DNA from: Flaccisagitta enflata
Lineage: Eukaryota > Chaetognatha > Sagittoidea > Aphragmophora
Length of the DNA: 64,000 bases
Direction: 5' to 3'
Assembly (NCBI GenBank): GCA_965153355.1
Contig: OZ231127.1
Coordinates: 99,882,001 to 99,946,000, forward strand
This document shows, one piece after another, positions 48,246 to 59,822 of the stretch. The notes beneath the pieces are model-generated. The model saw only the letters and a list, made by a program, of their open reading frames with translations. It searched no databases and was not told the origin of the DNA. Position numbers and translations under genes: made by a program. The stretch's first letter is position 1; every line of letters begins with the position of its first letter.

Positions 48246-48246
48246 A
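47960..48246. repeat. (AAC)n tract in GGH-A intron
   Basis: Nearly pure AAC with CAGCAG interruptions, 30 bp from exon 3. On the gene's strand it is (GTT)n, as in the tract at 33,893-34,260. Poly-Asn, poly-Cys and poly-Leu frames come from it. Confidence 0.95.
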
Positions 48247-48276
48247 AAAACAACAACTCTCGAAAATATCACTCAC

Positions 48277-48551
48277 CATAAATCGGGTATTTATGTCCCT
48301 CAATGATATCCACAAATTCATCGCCATTCCCATCAAATGCCGTGGAAACGATATTGAAGATATTTCTGACCCCTTCCTGGCTTTCAAAGGACGACTTCAT
48401 TAGCCCATATTTATGAAAATGGGCCGTTGAGTTTTCTTGGGTGAGAGTGACTTTGGTCCGTTGACTTATTCCATGATTGGATGATAACAGACGACTGGCA
48501 ACCCCGTCAACGAATTTGGTCGGCAACGCGGCCGCCTTTGTCCCCGCGATT
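48277..48551 (-). CDS. GGH copy A, exon 3
   Basis: 275 bp. Acceptor TTAATTAG before AATCGCGGGGAC; donor TATG|GTGAGT. It starts with one base that completes Arg with exon 2 and ends with the first base of Gly. Encodes IAGTKAAALPTKFVDGV through VDIIEGHKYPIYG. It includes the substrate-side segment ending HFHKYGLMKSSFES. Confidence 0.94.
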
Positions 48552-49014
48552 CTAATTAACATAAAAGTTTTAAACGAAGTTTTGAAGCGATTCCCCAGGA
48601 TTTCAAAAGTATCTAAAAGGATTTAGGGGTAAATAAAGAGTGTTCTCCCGTGGAGGGTTGAGGGTGTAATGCAATGAAAGGGTTTGGAGAAAGAGAAAAA
48701 CAATCAAAGGCCGGATAAGGAGAAAATTAATCAAAAAGACTACAATTTTGGTAGTCCCAAGGGATGATCTTTGATTACCACAACACAATTCCACACAGTT
48801 TTGATTCAAATTTTACCATGCGCATGTCTATACTCTATGGGGTAGAAAATCAAACAATTCTTTGACCGGCTGGGGAGGGAACTCAAAGACCATGATGAAG
48901 GGGGATCAAAAGTCTCAAAACATAGCAAAAGAATTGTAAACGATTACAAAATTGGAGCCAGGATGGAGGAAATTTACCTTCCATATTCACAAAACAGATT
49001 CTTTCGATTTTTAC
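48552..49014. other. GGH-A intron 2
   Basis: 463 bp between exon 3 and exon 2. No repeat or exon is seen in it. Confidence 0.7.
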
Positions 49015-49183
49015 CTGTCGAGTTTTCTCTCTTCAATAGCGAGAACCAAAAGCTCTTCAAAACCGAGACACGTTCCCCAGACGGGGAAATAATCGCCATT
49101 TGCGTCAAATTCCGCCATCGACTTCCGGAAGAAAAATCGGGCAGCATTTGCGTATCCACTTCGCAGCAAATCTTGTCCGCCAC
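49015..49183 (-). CDS. GGH copy A, exon 2 (nucleophile exon)
   Basis: 169 bp. Acceptor GTAAAAAG before GTGGCGGACAAG; donor GACAG|GTAAAA. Encodes GGQDLLRSGYANAARFFF and DYFPVWGTCLGFEELL, with the nucleophile Cys in the family's WGTCLGFEEL motif. The true frame is not the longest one here; a shadow frame is slightly longer. It joins the 117-bp exon (1 base) and exon 3 (2 bases) in phase. Confidence 0.95.
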
Positions 49184-50041
49184 CTTTTTACATCCAATTG
49201 TCATTTGTCACTTAATTCATTTTTGTTGAAAACGTTATAATAATTGATGATTCGTTTGTGTGCATAAGTCAATCTCTGTCCTTTCTTTTGACATGCTTTT
49301 AAACTGAGTGTGATATAAAGCGATCATCACCACCTGACTGACTGATGTAAAGTGACGTGTGCAACAATTCATCCTACATAAAACTCATACACCATCATCA
49401 TGGCTAGTGGGTAAAATTTTGATGTGAACATGCTCATTCTTGACTCTTGAGCAGTGCCTGGCGGGACTTGGGTCCCGAGGTCCCGACATGCCGGGACATC
49501 ACCTTGTCCCGAATTCCCGGGACCTGATTCATAACCCGGCCCTCCTCCTCCGCCTCCACCTGCTCCTCCTCCTCCATATGTTTTTGAAAAAGTGATTTCT
49601 TACATATTCTTTTTTACAATCATGGTGAATTTTCCGTGATCATTTCAGAATTGTATAACAAAAAATGATTACATTAATAAGTAGTTTTTTTTTTAAATTG
49701 TTTTAGTGCCATAATTCTTGTTTTTTTGTGTTCATTTTTCTCAAAAATCTTTTTTTTATTTTTCAACTTTCATTTAAATCTTTTTCACATTTCATATCTT
49801 CATTTTTTTTGCATTTTTGTCCTTCTTTTGCAGCCATTATTTCTATTCTATTTTTTCACTTTTTTTAGATTTATTTGCATGTATATTTAAATCTAAAAAT
49901 ACAAATAAAGAGTTTGTTTTAAAAGAATTCAAAAACACATTTTAAAATGATTGATTATTCTCCCATATGATTAACTCGAGATCATTTCAAAAGAGTTAGA
50001 ATGTGATGTAGAATGAGCTCTTAAGTCTTTTCTTTTCTCTT
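49184..50041. other. GGH-A intron 1, 3' part
   Basis: AT-rich intron. 49,457-49,545 is a short GTCCCG/CGGGAC-rich stretch with many inverted copies of the hexamer, perhaps the end of a small element. Nothing else noted. Confidence 0.5.
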
Positions 50042-50212
<171 letters not shown>

Positions 50213-51648
50213 TTCTTTCCAACAAAGAAAAAAATTCGAAGACAGTTTATGTCAAAGAAAAATCAGGAATCGCGATTAGGGGATTACCTTGACTTCCGGT
50301 CATCGACAACCAAACATCAGAACATCGAGTCTCAAACTAAATTCAAAGTACAAATGGGGACTGTAGTTGCAGGAAATTCTGCATTTTTTTCTAATTGAAG
50401 TCGCTTATCTATTTTTTCTCTTTTTTCATCAATAACAATTCTTCAACAGTATCTTAAAAAGAATGTTAAGTATGTTTTTGTTAGTTAGATTTTTTGTACT
50501 GTTACCTAGTACTGGAGCCCTCTACCGAGCCTTGGTACTGCCCCTGCCCATACCGAGGTCCCGAACCTCGGTATTCGGCCCTACCGTGCCGAGGAACCGG
50601 CCGATCCTGCCCATGGGGTCCCGCAAGGCACTGCTCTTGAGTACTTTAAGATTCGATTTCAGTTTAAAACATCGTAAGAACTGCAAACTAAATCTTGTTT
50701 TTCCTGCTCCCCATTCCCAAACGTATAGAGCCAGGGATGAGCAGAGAAATCCATGGTCCCCCGGCAACTCCTATGGCCAGGCTACCCAATGCCAGTCCCC
50801 CTAATGCCCAATTGCCAAACCCTCATTGCTATGCCGTTGTGGCCAAACCTCTTATCAGTGAATCCTTATCACTAAGCTTAGCTTTGCCATGGTAAAGAAT
50901 CCATTTATTGTTTAATAAAACGAAATAATTTTGCTATAATTCCTAAAAAACCCTGAGAGTTTATCTTGCAAAAAACGTTTACAAAAAGAGAGACTCAGGC
51001 GAGAAATTGAAACAAAATAATAGATGTGTTTTGCTGAGCTAATATCAATAAGGTAATAAGGAATAAACACAAATCTTTCCCTCAATTCTTTTTTATCAAT
51101 TCTCATTTTTCTTGTTCTTTTTTGTTTCAAGTCTTGTCCTTTATCTGGCCCAATATTGGGATCCCCATAGGACCCGGATCCTCCTACATAGTTTTGGTGG
51201 GTGTTCCACCCTCTGCACATCCCTGAATTGAGCATATATCCTAATTATTTCTTGCTCTGCTTATACCGCTCCCGAAAAAAGACTTACTACTGAAATCTCT
51301 TCCCTTATGTTTTTCCATTGCTCAAACTTGAGAGCTCTCTCTTGTGAAATGCTTCACTTATTTAACGGGCGAAGGGGAAAAAAAGTCACTTCATTTTTCC
51401 GGCTCTAGTTCAGGACAAAATCCGGGCTGGCAAATAAGACTGAATTAATATTATCTTCCAAAAGATATTCTGTTATCCTCCGACTAAACTGGACGGTCGG
51501 ATGGATGGACGGACGGATGGACAGATGAATGGACAAACGACCAAAAGTCCGCCGAAATTTGAAGAGCTATTATTTTGTCACAATTTTTTGAAATACAGAG
51601 GTCGAATCGTTTAGGAGTAAATGATCAAAACGTGCTGAAAGATTATTA
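50213..51648. other. GGH-A intron 1, middle part
   Basis: 50,510-50,640 is GC-rich with inverted CCGAGG/CCTCGG words and GGTCCCG, reminiscent of 49,457-49,545. 51,488-51,540 is a GGACGGATGG tract. 51,160-51,240 and 50,930-51,050 show no feature. No exon supported. Confidence 0.5.
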
Positions 51649-51829
51649 CAGTTGAACCCCGCTCTAACGGATTTCAGGGGACCAACATTTTTTGTTATTA
51701 GCAGACTTCTGTCATTGCCAACAAAGGAAATAAAAGAAATTGATGTGGAGGGACCATGAATTTGCATCTGTTAGACTGTTATAGGCGGAATTCCGTTGGT
51801 GGTGGGTCTGTTAGAGCGGGGTTCAACTG
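51649..51829. mobile_element. 181-bp MITE with CAGTTGAACC ends
   Basis: Perfect 20-nt inverted ends, CAGTTGAACCCCGCTCTAAC, flanked by TA (51,647-51,648 and 51,830-51,831). TA duplication and CAGTTGAACC ends fit pogo/Tigger-like elements. The interior reads as inner inverted words (TCTGTTAGA, GGAATTCCG). Non-autonomous. Confidence 0.9.
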
Positions 51830-51834
51830 TATTT

Positions 51835-52018
51835 GTGTGCACGCGACTCAATGCCGCGCTTTGTCCGTCGGTCACACTTTATTTTTTTTTTCATTTTTGT
51901 GTTGTTTGACCTCACTGGTCCTGCTCAAATGCTGAAGTAATCTCACCTCAAATACGGCCGCTGCCCACCCGCACGCAACAGGGATAGCCGTGTATCCGGA
52001 CTTGTTTTTGTTTAGGAT
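51835..52018 (-). mobile_element. decayed hairpin-ended element
   Basis: Half hairpin GTGTGCACGCGACT at the left, GCGCTTTGTCCGTCGGTC, then CGGCCGCTGCCCACCCGCAC, GGGATAGCCGTGTATCCGG and CTTGTTTTT at the right. It shows the uninterrupted form of the site into which the MITE at 44,472 inserted. Confidence 0.7.
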
Positions 52019-52350
52019 AGTACATGCGCACCTTTGCGGTTAACAAGACCGGATACTTGGTAACTTTAGTCATGGAAGGGTGGGCAGGAGAGGTCAAGGT
52101 CTGGGACTCTAAGGCTAGCATGTGGGCTTTAGAAGCCAGAATCTATGAAAGTTGGACAACATTACTACTCAACCCTACTTTAATAAAGGATGAGAGCCTT
52201 TGGAGCTCTCACTGGTGTTTAATCCGGACCCTTCACAACTATCCTTTAAATTTCTAAAAGCCAAAATCTAGGTCTAAATCTAGGTCTAAGGGGTCATAAT
52301 GATAGAACTCAGACCAGAATTAAGGTTTTCTAGCCAGATTTTGCTTAGAT
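52019..52350. other. GGH-A intron 1, no feature seen
   Basis: About 330 bp. A 77-residue plus-strand frame at 52,024 has no recognisable family. Confidence 0.45.
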
Positions 52351-52682
52351 TTGGGCTATTTTGCTTGGATTTGGGCCATACAGTTTTGGGCCCAAAAGGA
52401 GACGAAGCCCTGAGAATGGGTCAGGGGGGACGGACGGACGGATGGACACATGGATGGACGGACACACAGACAAACGGACGGGCGGATGGACGGATGGATG
52501 GACGGACGGATGGACTGACGGACGGACGGACGAACGGACAGACAGATTCCCCCCATGTTCTACAGGACTGTGTCCCCTTCTGGGCCGCTGCCCAAAAAGG
52601 GGGGACCAACCAACGGACCGACCAACCAACTGGACCGACATAGCGTCGTGCGGACTGCAGAGTCGCGTAGTGCGCGACTAAA
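52351..52682 (+). repeat. (GGAC/GGAT)n tract with hairpin end
   Basis: CTTGGATTTGGGCCAT units, (GGAC/GGAT)n at 52,430-52,545, TTCTACAGGACTGTGTCC, GGGCCGCTGCCCAAAA, a second GGACCAACC tract and hairpin AGTCGCG-tagtg-CGCGACT (52,661-52,679) then A7. 55,990-56,320 shares the first half. It stands tail to tail with the next element. Confidence 0.8.
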
Positions 52683-52696
52683 AAAAGTGCATGGTT

Positions 52697-53085
52697 TTTA
52701 GTCGCCTGCTCGCGAGACTACACCTTGCCTTGTTGGTCAGTCGGTCCATCCGTCCATTGGACCGTCGGTAACATTTTTAAAATTTTGACTTCTTAAGGTA
52801 ATTCAAGGTGATTTAAGGTACCTTACGGTACTTTTGGGTACTTTAGGTTACTTCAGGGTACTTTAGAGTACCTACATTACTCTAGGTACTTATGGTGCAT
52901 CAGGGTACTTTTGGTTATTTTTGAGTATTTTTGGGTATTTTTGGGTATTTTTGGGTATTTTAGGTATGATATTGTAGCGTATCATATTGATATTGTATTG
53001 ATATCGTATCGATATTATATCGATATCGTTGCGATATTGTATTGATATTGTATCAATTCATATCGAACGGCCTTAGAGGGGAGGA
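52697..53085 (-). mobile_element. hairpin-ended element, GATATTGTATC subfamily
   Basis: Worn hairpin at 52,700-52,719, ACACCTTGCCTTGTTGGTC, TTAAGGTAATTCAAGGTG, GGGTACTTT repeats, 11-bp GATATTGTATT units at 52,978-53,055, and CGGCCTTAGAGGGGAGG at the far end. Same order as 36,174-36,580. The two copies lie in introns of the two GGH copies, but in different introns. Confidence 0.82.
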
Positions 53086-53106
53086 AGGACAAAAGGAGAA
53101 AGGGAG

Positions 53107-53235
53107 GGTATACAGGAAAGAAAGCAAGAATGGAAGGAAGGAAGAAAGGAAGAAAGGAAGAAAGGAAGAAAGGAAGGGAGATATGAAGGAGGGGAGGAAG
53201 GAAGGAAGGAAGGAAGGAAGGAAGGAAGGAAAGGA
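53107..53235. repeat. (GGAA)n microsatellite
   Basis: GGAAGGAAGAAAGGAAG repeats, purine-only on the plus strand. Confidence 0.96.
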
Positions 53236-53416
53236 GCGTGTATGCATGCAGTTGTGTGTGTATTACTGTGTAACTGTAAAACGAAGCATGCGACTGTTGG
53301 CCTGTTGGGCTTGTTCCTGGTCCAAGGAGTCATAGTTTGGTCTGCAGTTGAGCTGCTACGATGTGAACATATGTGAAAGCATGGGCCATCATTTAAACAC
53401 CGATAGAGCTAAAGAA

Positions 53417-53687
53417 AACAAGCCCGATCAGGTAACGATGCGTCCTGACTGTATCTCTGTGCGTAGCGACTTTGGCACTAGATTTGGTTTGACTGACAGA
53501 TGAAATGATTTATTATCAGATCAAAAGAGGCTCTCAGAACATTCGAACGAGCGTTTGACTTGATCATAGACAAAAACTGTGATTTTCAAGGAGGCTTAAC
53601 AGCCGGACAGACGGACTGATGGACGGAATGACGGACGGACCGACGGACGGACAGACCCTCTTATAGAGATGCGAGGACACATCTAAA
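53417..53687 (+). mobile_element. hairpin-ended element, AGATGCG subfamily
   Basis: Starts AACAAGCCCGATCAGGTAAC, carries GATGCGTCC, TTTTCAAGGAGGC and GGACGGACCGACGG, and ends in AGATGCG-agga-CACATCT (one mispair, 53,667-53,684) then AAAT. Relative of 35,367-35,653. Confidence 0.85.
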
Positions 53688-53697
53688 TAGTCGCCAA

Positions 53698-54150
53698 AAG
53701 CGTTGGATGGTTGGCGGTACCGTCACCCTGCTTGGTAGGTTGCGGTTGCAGCGAGTTGAGGAGCAGGGCAGCGGCCCCAAAGGGGTGTTGACCTATGCTT
53801 TCACACATATGAGGATTTTCTCCTCCTTCTCCTTCGCCTCCACCCACCCCCCTCCCCCAGCACTCAAAGGCCCATATCTCAGCCTCCCGGGTCACTGCTT
53901 TCAACCTCAGGCCCAAATCCCAGTCTTGAGGCCCAAATCTAGAGGCTGGAGTTTGGGCCTTTAGGTGAGATTTAGGCCTGGGGGATTTGGATTTGAGCCT
54001 CAAGACTAAGGTCCCAGGCCGGGCGCAGGATACTGACTCGTGCTGAGGTATGGGCCTCGAGGCTGGAGGGAGGGGTGCGTGAGGAGAAGGAGGAAAATCC
54101 CCATATGGCTGTTAACATAGGTCGTCGACGCTAAAACCGCTGCCCAAAAG
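53698..54150. mobile_element. inverted-repeat element of the GCAGGGCAGCGGCCC family
   Basis: Left: GTTGGATGGTTGGCGGTACC, GCAGGGCAGCGGCCCC, TTGACCTATGCTTTCACACA, ATTTTCTCCTCCTTC. Right: GGAGAAGGAGGAAAATCCCC, AACATAGGTCGTCGAC, CCGCTGCCCAAAAG. Middle: CAGGCCCAAATCCC units. Same plan as 24,447-24,812. Confidence 0.78.
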
Positions 54151-54167
54151 GACAGAACTACTCAGCG

Positions 54168-54430
<263 letters not shown>

Positions 54431-54467
54431 ACATAAACTCACAGATCTAGGAAACAAAGGACTTCAC

Positions 54468-54584
54468 CTGGAAACAGAACTCCATTTAAGGATTCATAAA
54501 GGTGGTTATAGTACTGCTCCGTTTGGTTGATTTTTACGGGCACAACTCGCGCCCCCGCGCTCTCCAACCATTTCACGTAGGACG
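54468..54584 (-). CDS. GGH copy A, first visible exon
   Basis: 117 bp. Acceptor TTTCAAACAG before CGTCCTACGTG; donor TTTCCAG|GTGAAG. Encodes [18 protein letters not shown] and ends [11 protein letters not shown], matching the family's [15 protein letters not shown] and GILFPGG. It starts with two bases of an Ala codon and ends with one base of Gly, in phase with exon 2 of A and also with exon 2 of B. The preceding exon must end with G; it was not found. Confidence 0.93.
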
Positions 54585-54658
54585 CTGTTTGAAATGAGGG
54601 AGGGAGGGAGAGAGAGGGGATAGACGAGAGAGGGGCGACATGATCATGATTATGATGA

Positions 54659-54689
<31 letters not shown>

Positions 54690-54956
54690 GTTGACGGCAA
54701 AGGAGGGGAATGGGGCTGCAGTTCGAAAGACGAACGGTGCACCACGGGGGGGGGGGGGACCAGCAGTGGAATCGACACAAGAATTGTGGAAATCAAGCGG
54801 AAAAAAACTGACGGAAATTTTGGGGAAGAAATTTTTCAAAATATTTTTCATGCTCCATTTGGTTCTTCTTTGGAAATTGATGGGTTCAAATGTCTCTCGA
54901 TTTTGGTATTCACAGAGAGAGAGCGGAGAAGGTTTCTCGTGAGAAGAGTGAAGGTT
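54585..54956. other. upstream intron of GGH-A
   Basis: Holds (AG)n at 54,664-54,689 and a run of G at 54,747-54,759. A plus-strand frame across it is not supported. No GGH exon is seen. Confidence 0.5.
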
Positions 54957-55220
54957 TTTTAGTCGCGTGCTACGCGACTCTATAAGCCACTTTTCGGTTG
55001 GTCCGTCGGTCGGTCCGTCGGTCGGTCCGTCGGTCCGTAACAAAGTGGTTTTAAAGGTTTCTTAACGCGTTTTTTAGGTGTCTGAATAGTGGAGAAGATA
55101 CTTTAAGTAGTAAACAGCCATTTCAGAGGTATTTTTGAGAAAAAAAATGTTTGTCTGTCTGTCTGCCTGAAGTTTTTTGAAAGTGCCGACGCACGCGACT
55201 TAGGTCTAATGACCTTGTTT
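54957..55220 (-). mobile_element. hairpin-ended element, subfamily 3
   Basis: Plus strand: TTTTTTAG, hairpin AGTCGCG-tgcta-CGCGACT (54,961-54,979), (GGTCCGTC)n, inner words shared with 33,017-33,292 (TGTTTGTCTGTCTGTCTG against CAGACAGACAGACAAACA), GCACGCGACTTAGGTC and ACCTTGTTTT at the far end. Confidence 0.85.
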
Positions 55221-55564
55221 TCACCAGCGTTGCAGCGGTAAAAAGACAGAGGTGTATATAATTGAGTCGCTTTTGATCCCCCCACCCCTTTGAATTTCTT
55301 CCCTGCGATGCAACGCGTCGCTTTGCAAAATCTAGGATTTATATCCCCATAAAGCAATAAAACAGGGTATTCATGGTTTAAATTGATTTTTTAAAGGCAT
55401 TTCGTGCGCAGTGATAATTGATCATAGATGGTTTATCACGAATGGAGATGTACATGCGAAAAATATAGGAAATTGACCAGAATTTTCGACATCTTTTGCG
55501 ATTGTCGTTTTCAATGGTGTTTAATTGTGTTATAGTGAGGGATATTGTTCCACCTATCATACTT
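55221..55564. other. no feature seen
   Basis: About 340 bp. The stretch TTCCCTGCGATGCAACGCGTCG at 55,295 region also occurs in similar form near 60,342 (CCCCGCAACGCAACGCATC), so both may be parts of one dispersed repeat. Confidence 0.45.
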
Positions 55565-56320
55565 ATTATTTTTTGGGCTGCGGCCCCAAAGGGCTGATGT
55601 CCTGTAGAACACAGGGGGGAATTTCCATCTGTCCATTCTTCCATCTGTCCATCACCCCTGTTGGCTATTAAGGCCCCAAATTTGCCCCCCCAGCCCTCAA
55701 TTTAGCCCTCCAGGCCTAAAATCGGCCTTCCAGGCTTCATATCAGCCCCTCCAGCCTCAAATCTGTCTTCGAGATGCAGACCTCAAATCTGCCCTCCAGA
55801 CCTTCAATAAGCCCTCCAAGCATCAAATCAGCCCTCTGTGGCTCAAATTTCTGTGGCTTTGTCTCCTTTGGGGCCTGCTCTGACCCAATTTCTGCCAAAT
55901 AGCCCAAATCTAAGCAATATGGCTAAAATCTTTGCAAAATGGCCTCAATTCAAGCATAATGGCCCAAATCCAAGCATAATGGCCAAAATCCAAGTAAAAT
56001 GGCCCAAATCTGGTCAAAATCCAGGTATCCAGGTATCCAAGGCCATTTTGCTTGGATTTGGGCCATAATGCTTGGATTTGGGCCATTCTGCTTAGATTTG
56101 GGCCATATTGGTTGGGTCAGAATAGGCTCCAAAGGGGACAAAGCCCTGAAGATGGGGTGGGGGGGACAAACAAACGGACGGACGGACGTATGGACGGACG
56201 GACAGATTTCCCCTGTGTTCTACAGGACTTCGTCCCCTTCTGAGCTGCTGCCCTGCTCCTCCTCAACTTAAATCAGACAGTACTTAAGCAGGGCGTGGGT
56301 ACCGCTGACCACTTACTGCC
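55565..56320 (+). repeat. GCAGGGCAGCGGCCC modules, two facing
   Basis: CTGCGGCCCCAAAGGG and CCTGTAGAACACAGGGGG at 55,570-55,615, 20-bp pyrimidine-rich units to 55,860, then ATGGCC(C)AAATCCAAGCATA units that turn into their own complement (CTTGGATTTGGGCCAT) at about 56,035, (GGAC)n at 56,170-56,205, and the reverse border GGGTACCGCTGACCA at 56,297. The whole is roughly palindromic. Confidence 0.75.
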
Positions 56321-56985
56321 TTTGGGATGCTATTTCTTCATGAAATTGGTCTCACCATCCGATTACAAAGATAATCAGAAATTGGATTTTGATTTTCCGG
56401 AATTATAAAACAGAGCAAAACCACCACTTTAATTTCAGATGTAAATAAATTCGATAAGCAAACATAGGACACAGACAAATAAAAGCAAACTTCAAATGCT
56501 TTAATTTCGGACGTAGATGTATGTTCATCTAGGGATGGGCTACAATGGCAAAAAGTGATATATGTACTGCACGCTTTTCTCCCATCACCTGCGAAATATT
56601 GATCACCATAAACCGCGCGCTTTCCTTTGCATTTTTGCGTTAGAACTCCGATAATTGGGCGCTCCGTGTAACAGCCTTAAAACGACGGGAAAAAATTGGG
56701 CAAATGTTAAATTGCGCGCGCTCCGTGAATTCGATTTCTTTTCCAATGGAGCCATGGTTGAGTGATAGTATTTTCTCGGCGTACTGTCTCTATCTAGCTA
56801 TCTCAATCTGCGTCTGGCCCTCATTGACGCTCTGCCTCCACCTGTCTCTATTTGCCTGACTCCGTCTGTCTCTCTGTCTATCTCTGTGTGATTCTGACTG
56901 TCTGTCCCTCTGTCTTCGTTTTTAGGCATGCCCTGTAGAACACAAGGGTGTTTTTCCAAATATTTGTATTTCCATCCTCCCGCCC
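56321..56985. other. no gene seen
   Basis: About 660 bp. A GCGCGC-containing stretch at 56,610-56,725 repeats TTGGGCGCTCCGTG and GCGCGCTCCGTGAATTC; nothing else is supportable. Confidence 0.45.
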
Positions 56986-57350
56986 TTTTGTCAGAAAGGT
57001 AACTGCTACTCTGGCCTTCTCAGGCCCTAAATCAGCCTTCTAAGACATGACTCCAGTTCAATTTCGCAAACCTCAATTTCGCCCTCTTGGACTATGACGG
57101 CCCCTTTAAGCCTCAATTTTGCCCTCAAATCTGGCCTTAAACCTAACTCTTCAGGCCTAAAATCTGCCCTTTTTTCAGGCAGAGGGGTGAGAAGCTTCCA
57201 CTCCTTAGATCAATTTTCCTGTGCCTCATATCTACTCTAGTATGTCTAAAATCGGCCTAAAAGTCTTGAAATTCATTCCTGTGTTCTACAGAATATCGCA
57301 CAAATGGGGCCGCTGGCCTCTGCCCTGCACTCACTTTGCTCAGCTGATCC
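56986..57350 (-). repeat. pyrimidine-rich minisatellite with module core
   Basis: Decayed 20-bp units (CCTCAATTTTGCCC), then GTGTTCTACAGAATATCG, GGGGCCGCTGGCCTCTGCCC and a weak border. Another member of the GCAGGGCAGCGGCCC family. Confidence 0.65.
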
Positions 57351-57477
57351 TGGTAGGATCAGTGGTTGTCTTCCTCTGTGGCTCTCTGTGTGTTCATCGG
57401 TGTGGTTTCGTTTTTCTAATTGGGTTAGTACTTTGTTGTCATTGTGAATTTGTGTGTTTGTGTCTGTTTACTTGTGT

Positions 57478-57690
<213 letters not shown>

Positions 57691-58459
57691 ATTACCAGTG
57701 TTGCTTTGCTGCAAATGTAGCGGTTGACTTGCACTTTCCACCGTAATAATGATGATGACAAGGAGAAAACTGAGAAATGGAATGCTGATGCATAAACTCG
57801 ACACAAGTCACAACAAAAGTCACTTTCAAAGAGTGCTTGAGATGCAATATGCGTGATTGTGTGTTTAATGTTTTATCATTATTGCTCCTTCCCTAATGAT
57901 TTTTTTCACCGCACCTGCCCATCCACCTTGGGTAGCCGGGTAACTGTCCTTGTCTTCATATCACTAACCTTGTGTATTTCTGAACGTTGGAAAACATTTT
58001 CATTTTTTGGCTCATTCAAATCATTGGAGCAATAAAGTTTTCGTGGAGCGAGTAGCAAGATGATATCGACAAGATGATGTCAAACTGTAAGAGCAAAAAT
58101 GTCATTGAAAAATTCAAAATCAAGAAAGGACGAGGAAGATAAATACAATCATTCAGGTGAGGCCAGAAAAAGACGAGGAGCAGGGCACTCCGTCTTAGTT
58201 AATCCCAAACATTCACATTTCGATTTTGACATGTTTAGAAAGTGAAAAGGCCGCTTGGTTTATTCGACTTTAAAGGGAGAGTCGAAACCTCTTCATCAAA
58301 TACAATTTGATTAAACATTATTTGTAAAGTTCACGAAGCTCTTCCTATTCTTTGTCAATCCGTTCGTCTGGCTGAATGACACTTAGAATAACACACAGAA
58401 TAACAAAAGCACGCACGGACACATGGGTGCAACAAGGCAACGTGGATACGCACAAGTCG
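57691..58459. other. no gene seen
   Basis: About 770 bp. CACCTGCCCATCCACCTTGGG...TAGCCGGGTAACTGTCCTTG at 57,910-57,952 is a worn far end of a hairpin-ended element. Confidence 0.45.
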
Positions 58460-58543
58460 CAAGTCGACACACGCACACACATACACACACACGCACGCAC
58501 GCACGCACGCACGCACGCACACACTTACACACACCCACGCACG

Positions 58544-58631
<88 letters not shown>

Positions 58632-58652
58632 AACACACACACACAATGACCG
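58460..58652. repeat. (CA)n with (CACG)n
   Basis: (CACG)n at 58,490-58,520, then (CA)n to 58,645 with a few CAAA changes. Confidence 0.96.
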
Positions 58653-58888
58653 ACCAACAGACACAAAGAGTTATCAATCAGTATTTCTTTTGAATTCTGC
58701 ACTGCGTTGTGTGTATCGAGTTGAGACGTCAGAGGGACAGCTAAAATTTAGGTCATCTTTGGTGAACTTGTTCTTTGACCTTTTAAATGGAGATTATTAC
58801 GCTTCAACATAGTTGGACATATCACTTGACAAAAGCTGGCTGCCTGTTAACTGTATAACGAAGAGTCAACATAACCAGTTTCAACATA

Positions 58889-59822
58889 CAGTTGAACCTC
58901 GCTCCGACGGACCCGCTTTTAACGGAATTCCACCTCTAGCAGATACTGTTTTTTAACCTGTTTTCTTTTTTTTTCCTATACCACCTACAACTGAATTCCG
59001 CCAGATAAAATTCTTACCCTGTCATCAATTACGACTGCAACCAGCAGAACCTTTATTGTGCTTAGAGTATTTGTTTTGAGAAATTCTGATTGGTGCTATC
59101 TGCAAGCACATAACCTACCATTTATTCATGCAAAATTTCATAGCACTGGCTCCAGCGGTTTGGCCTACACATCATTTTGAGTGAAAATGTGGTCAGCACC
59201 AAGAAAGGCTTTGATAAAAAAACGCATGAGCAGACACATGTAACTTTAAATTAACCTTATTTCTAAACAAATGAAGCTAACATCGTCACACTGGTCTTGA
59301 ATGAAAGAAAATGTGTCACAGTTCATGAATTTTTAGAAATACTCATCAGATTGATGAAGTTAATGTGGCAAAACAGTAGTTTCGTCTAATTTCGAAAGGT
59401 TTTCTTTGTTTTTTGTCAGATCGCTCTTCATTTTAGGCCAGATATTCTATAAAGTTACTAAAAAAATCCACAAGAATTCAAGGGGATGATCAAATAGTGT
59501 TTATTTGTGACCAATATGACCAATAAAGCTCAACCTAAGCCAATACAAGAGAGATTTAACCATCAAAAACTGCTGAAAAAAGGCTATTTTTGATCAAAAT
59601 TACATCAAATTTCACCAAATTTCAAAATCATGTGGAAGCCAAACCGCTAAAGCCAGAGATGTGGAATTTTGCATGAAAAAATGGTAGGTTATATGCTTCA
59701 AGATGAAACAAATCTGAATCTTTCAAAAAAATTACTTTGGGCACAATAAAGGTTTTGCTGGTTGCAGTTGTATCTGATGACAGGGTAAGTCCCCTGCAAT
59801 CGGTTTGAGCGGGATTTAACTG
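58889..59822. mobile_element. 934-bp foldback MITE with CAGTTGAACC ends
   Basis: Ends CAGTTGAACCTCGCTCCGAC and, inverted, CAGTTAAATCCCGCTCAAAC, flanked by TA. Long inverted arms: ACTGCAACCAGCAGAACC and GGTTTTGCTGGTTGCAGT; AACCTACCATTTATTCATGC and GCATGAAAAAATGGTAGG; CCAGCGGTTTGGC and GCCAAACCGCT. Same end type as 51,649-51,829. It also carries TTTCTAAACAAATGAAGCTA, the motif of the other foldback elements. No transposase. Confidence 0.88.

Noticed and set aside
33893-48246. Telomere-like repeats
   Set aside because: The tracts are GTT/AAC and GGAC/GGTC, none of them a known telomere unit, and they are interstitial.
48974-49204. The 76-residue minus frame across GGH-A exon 2 as the coding frame
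   Set aside because: It is a shadow. The frame that joins neighbouring exons in phase gives the GGH residues with WGTCLGFEEL.
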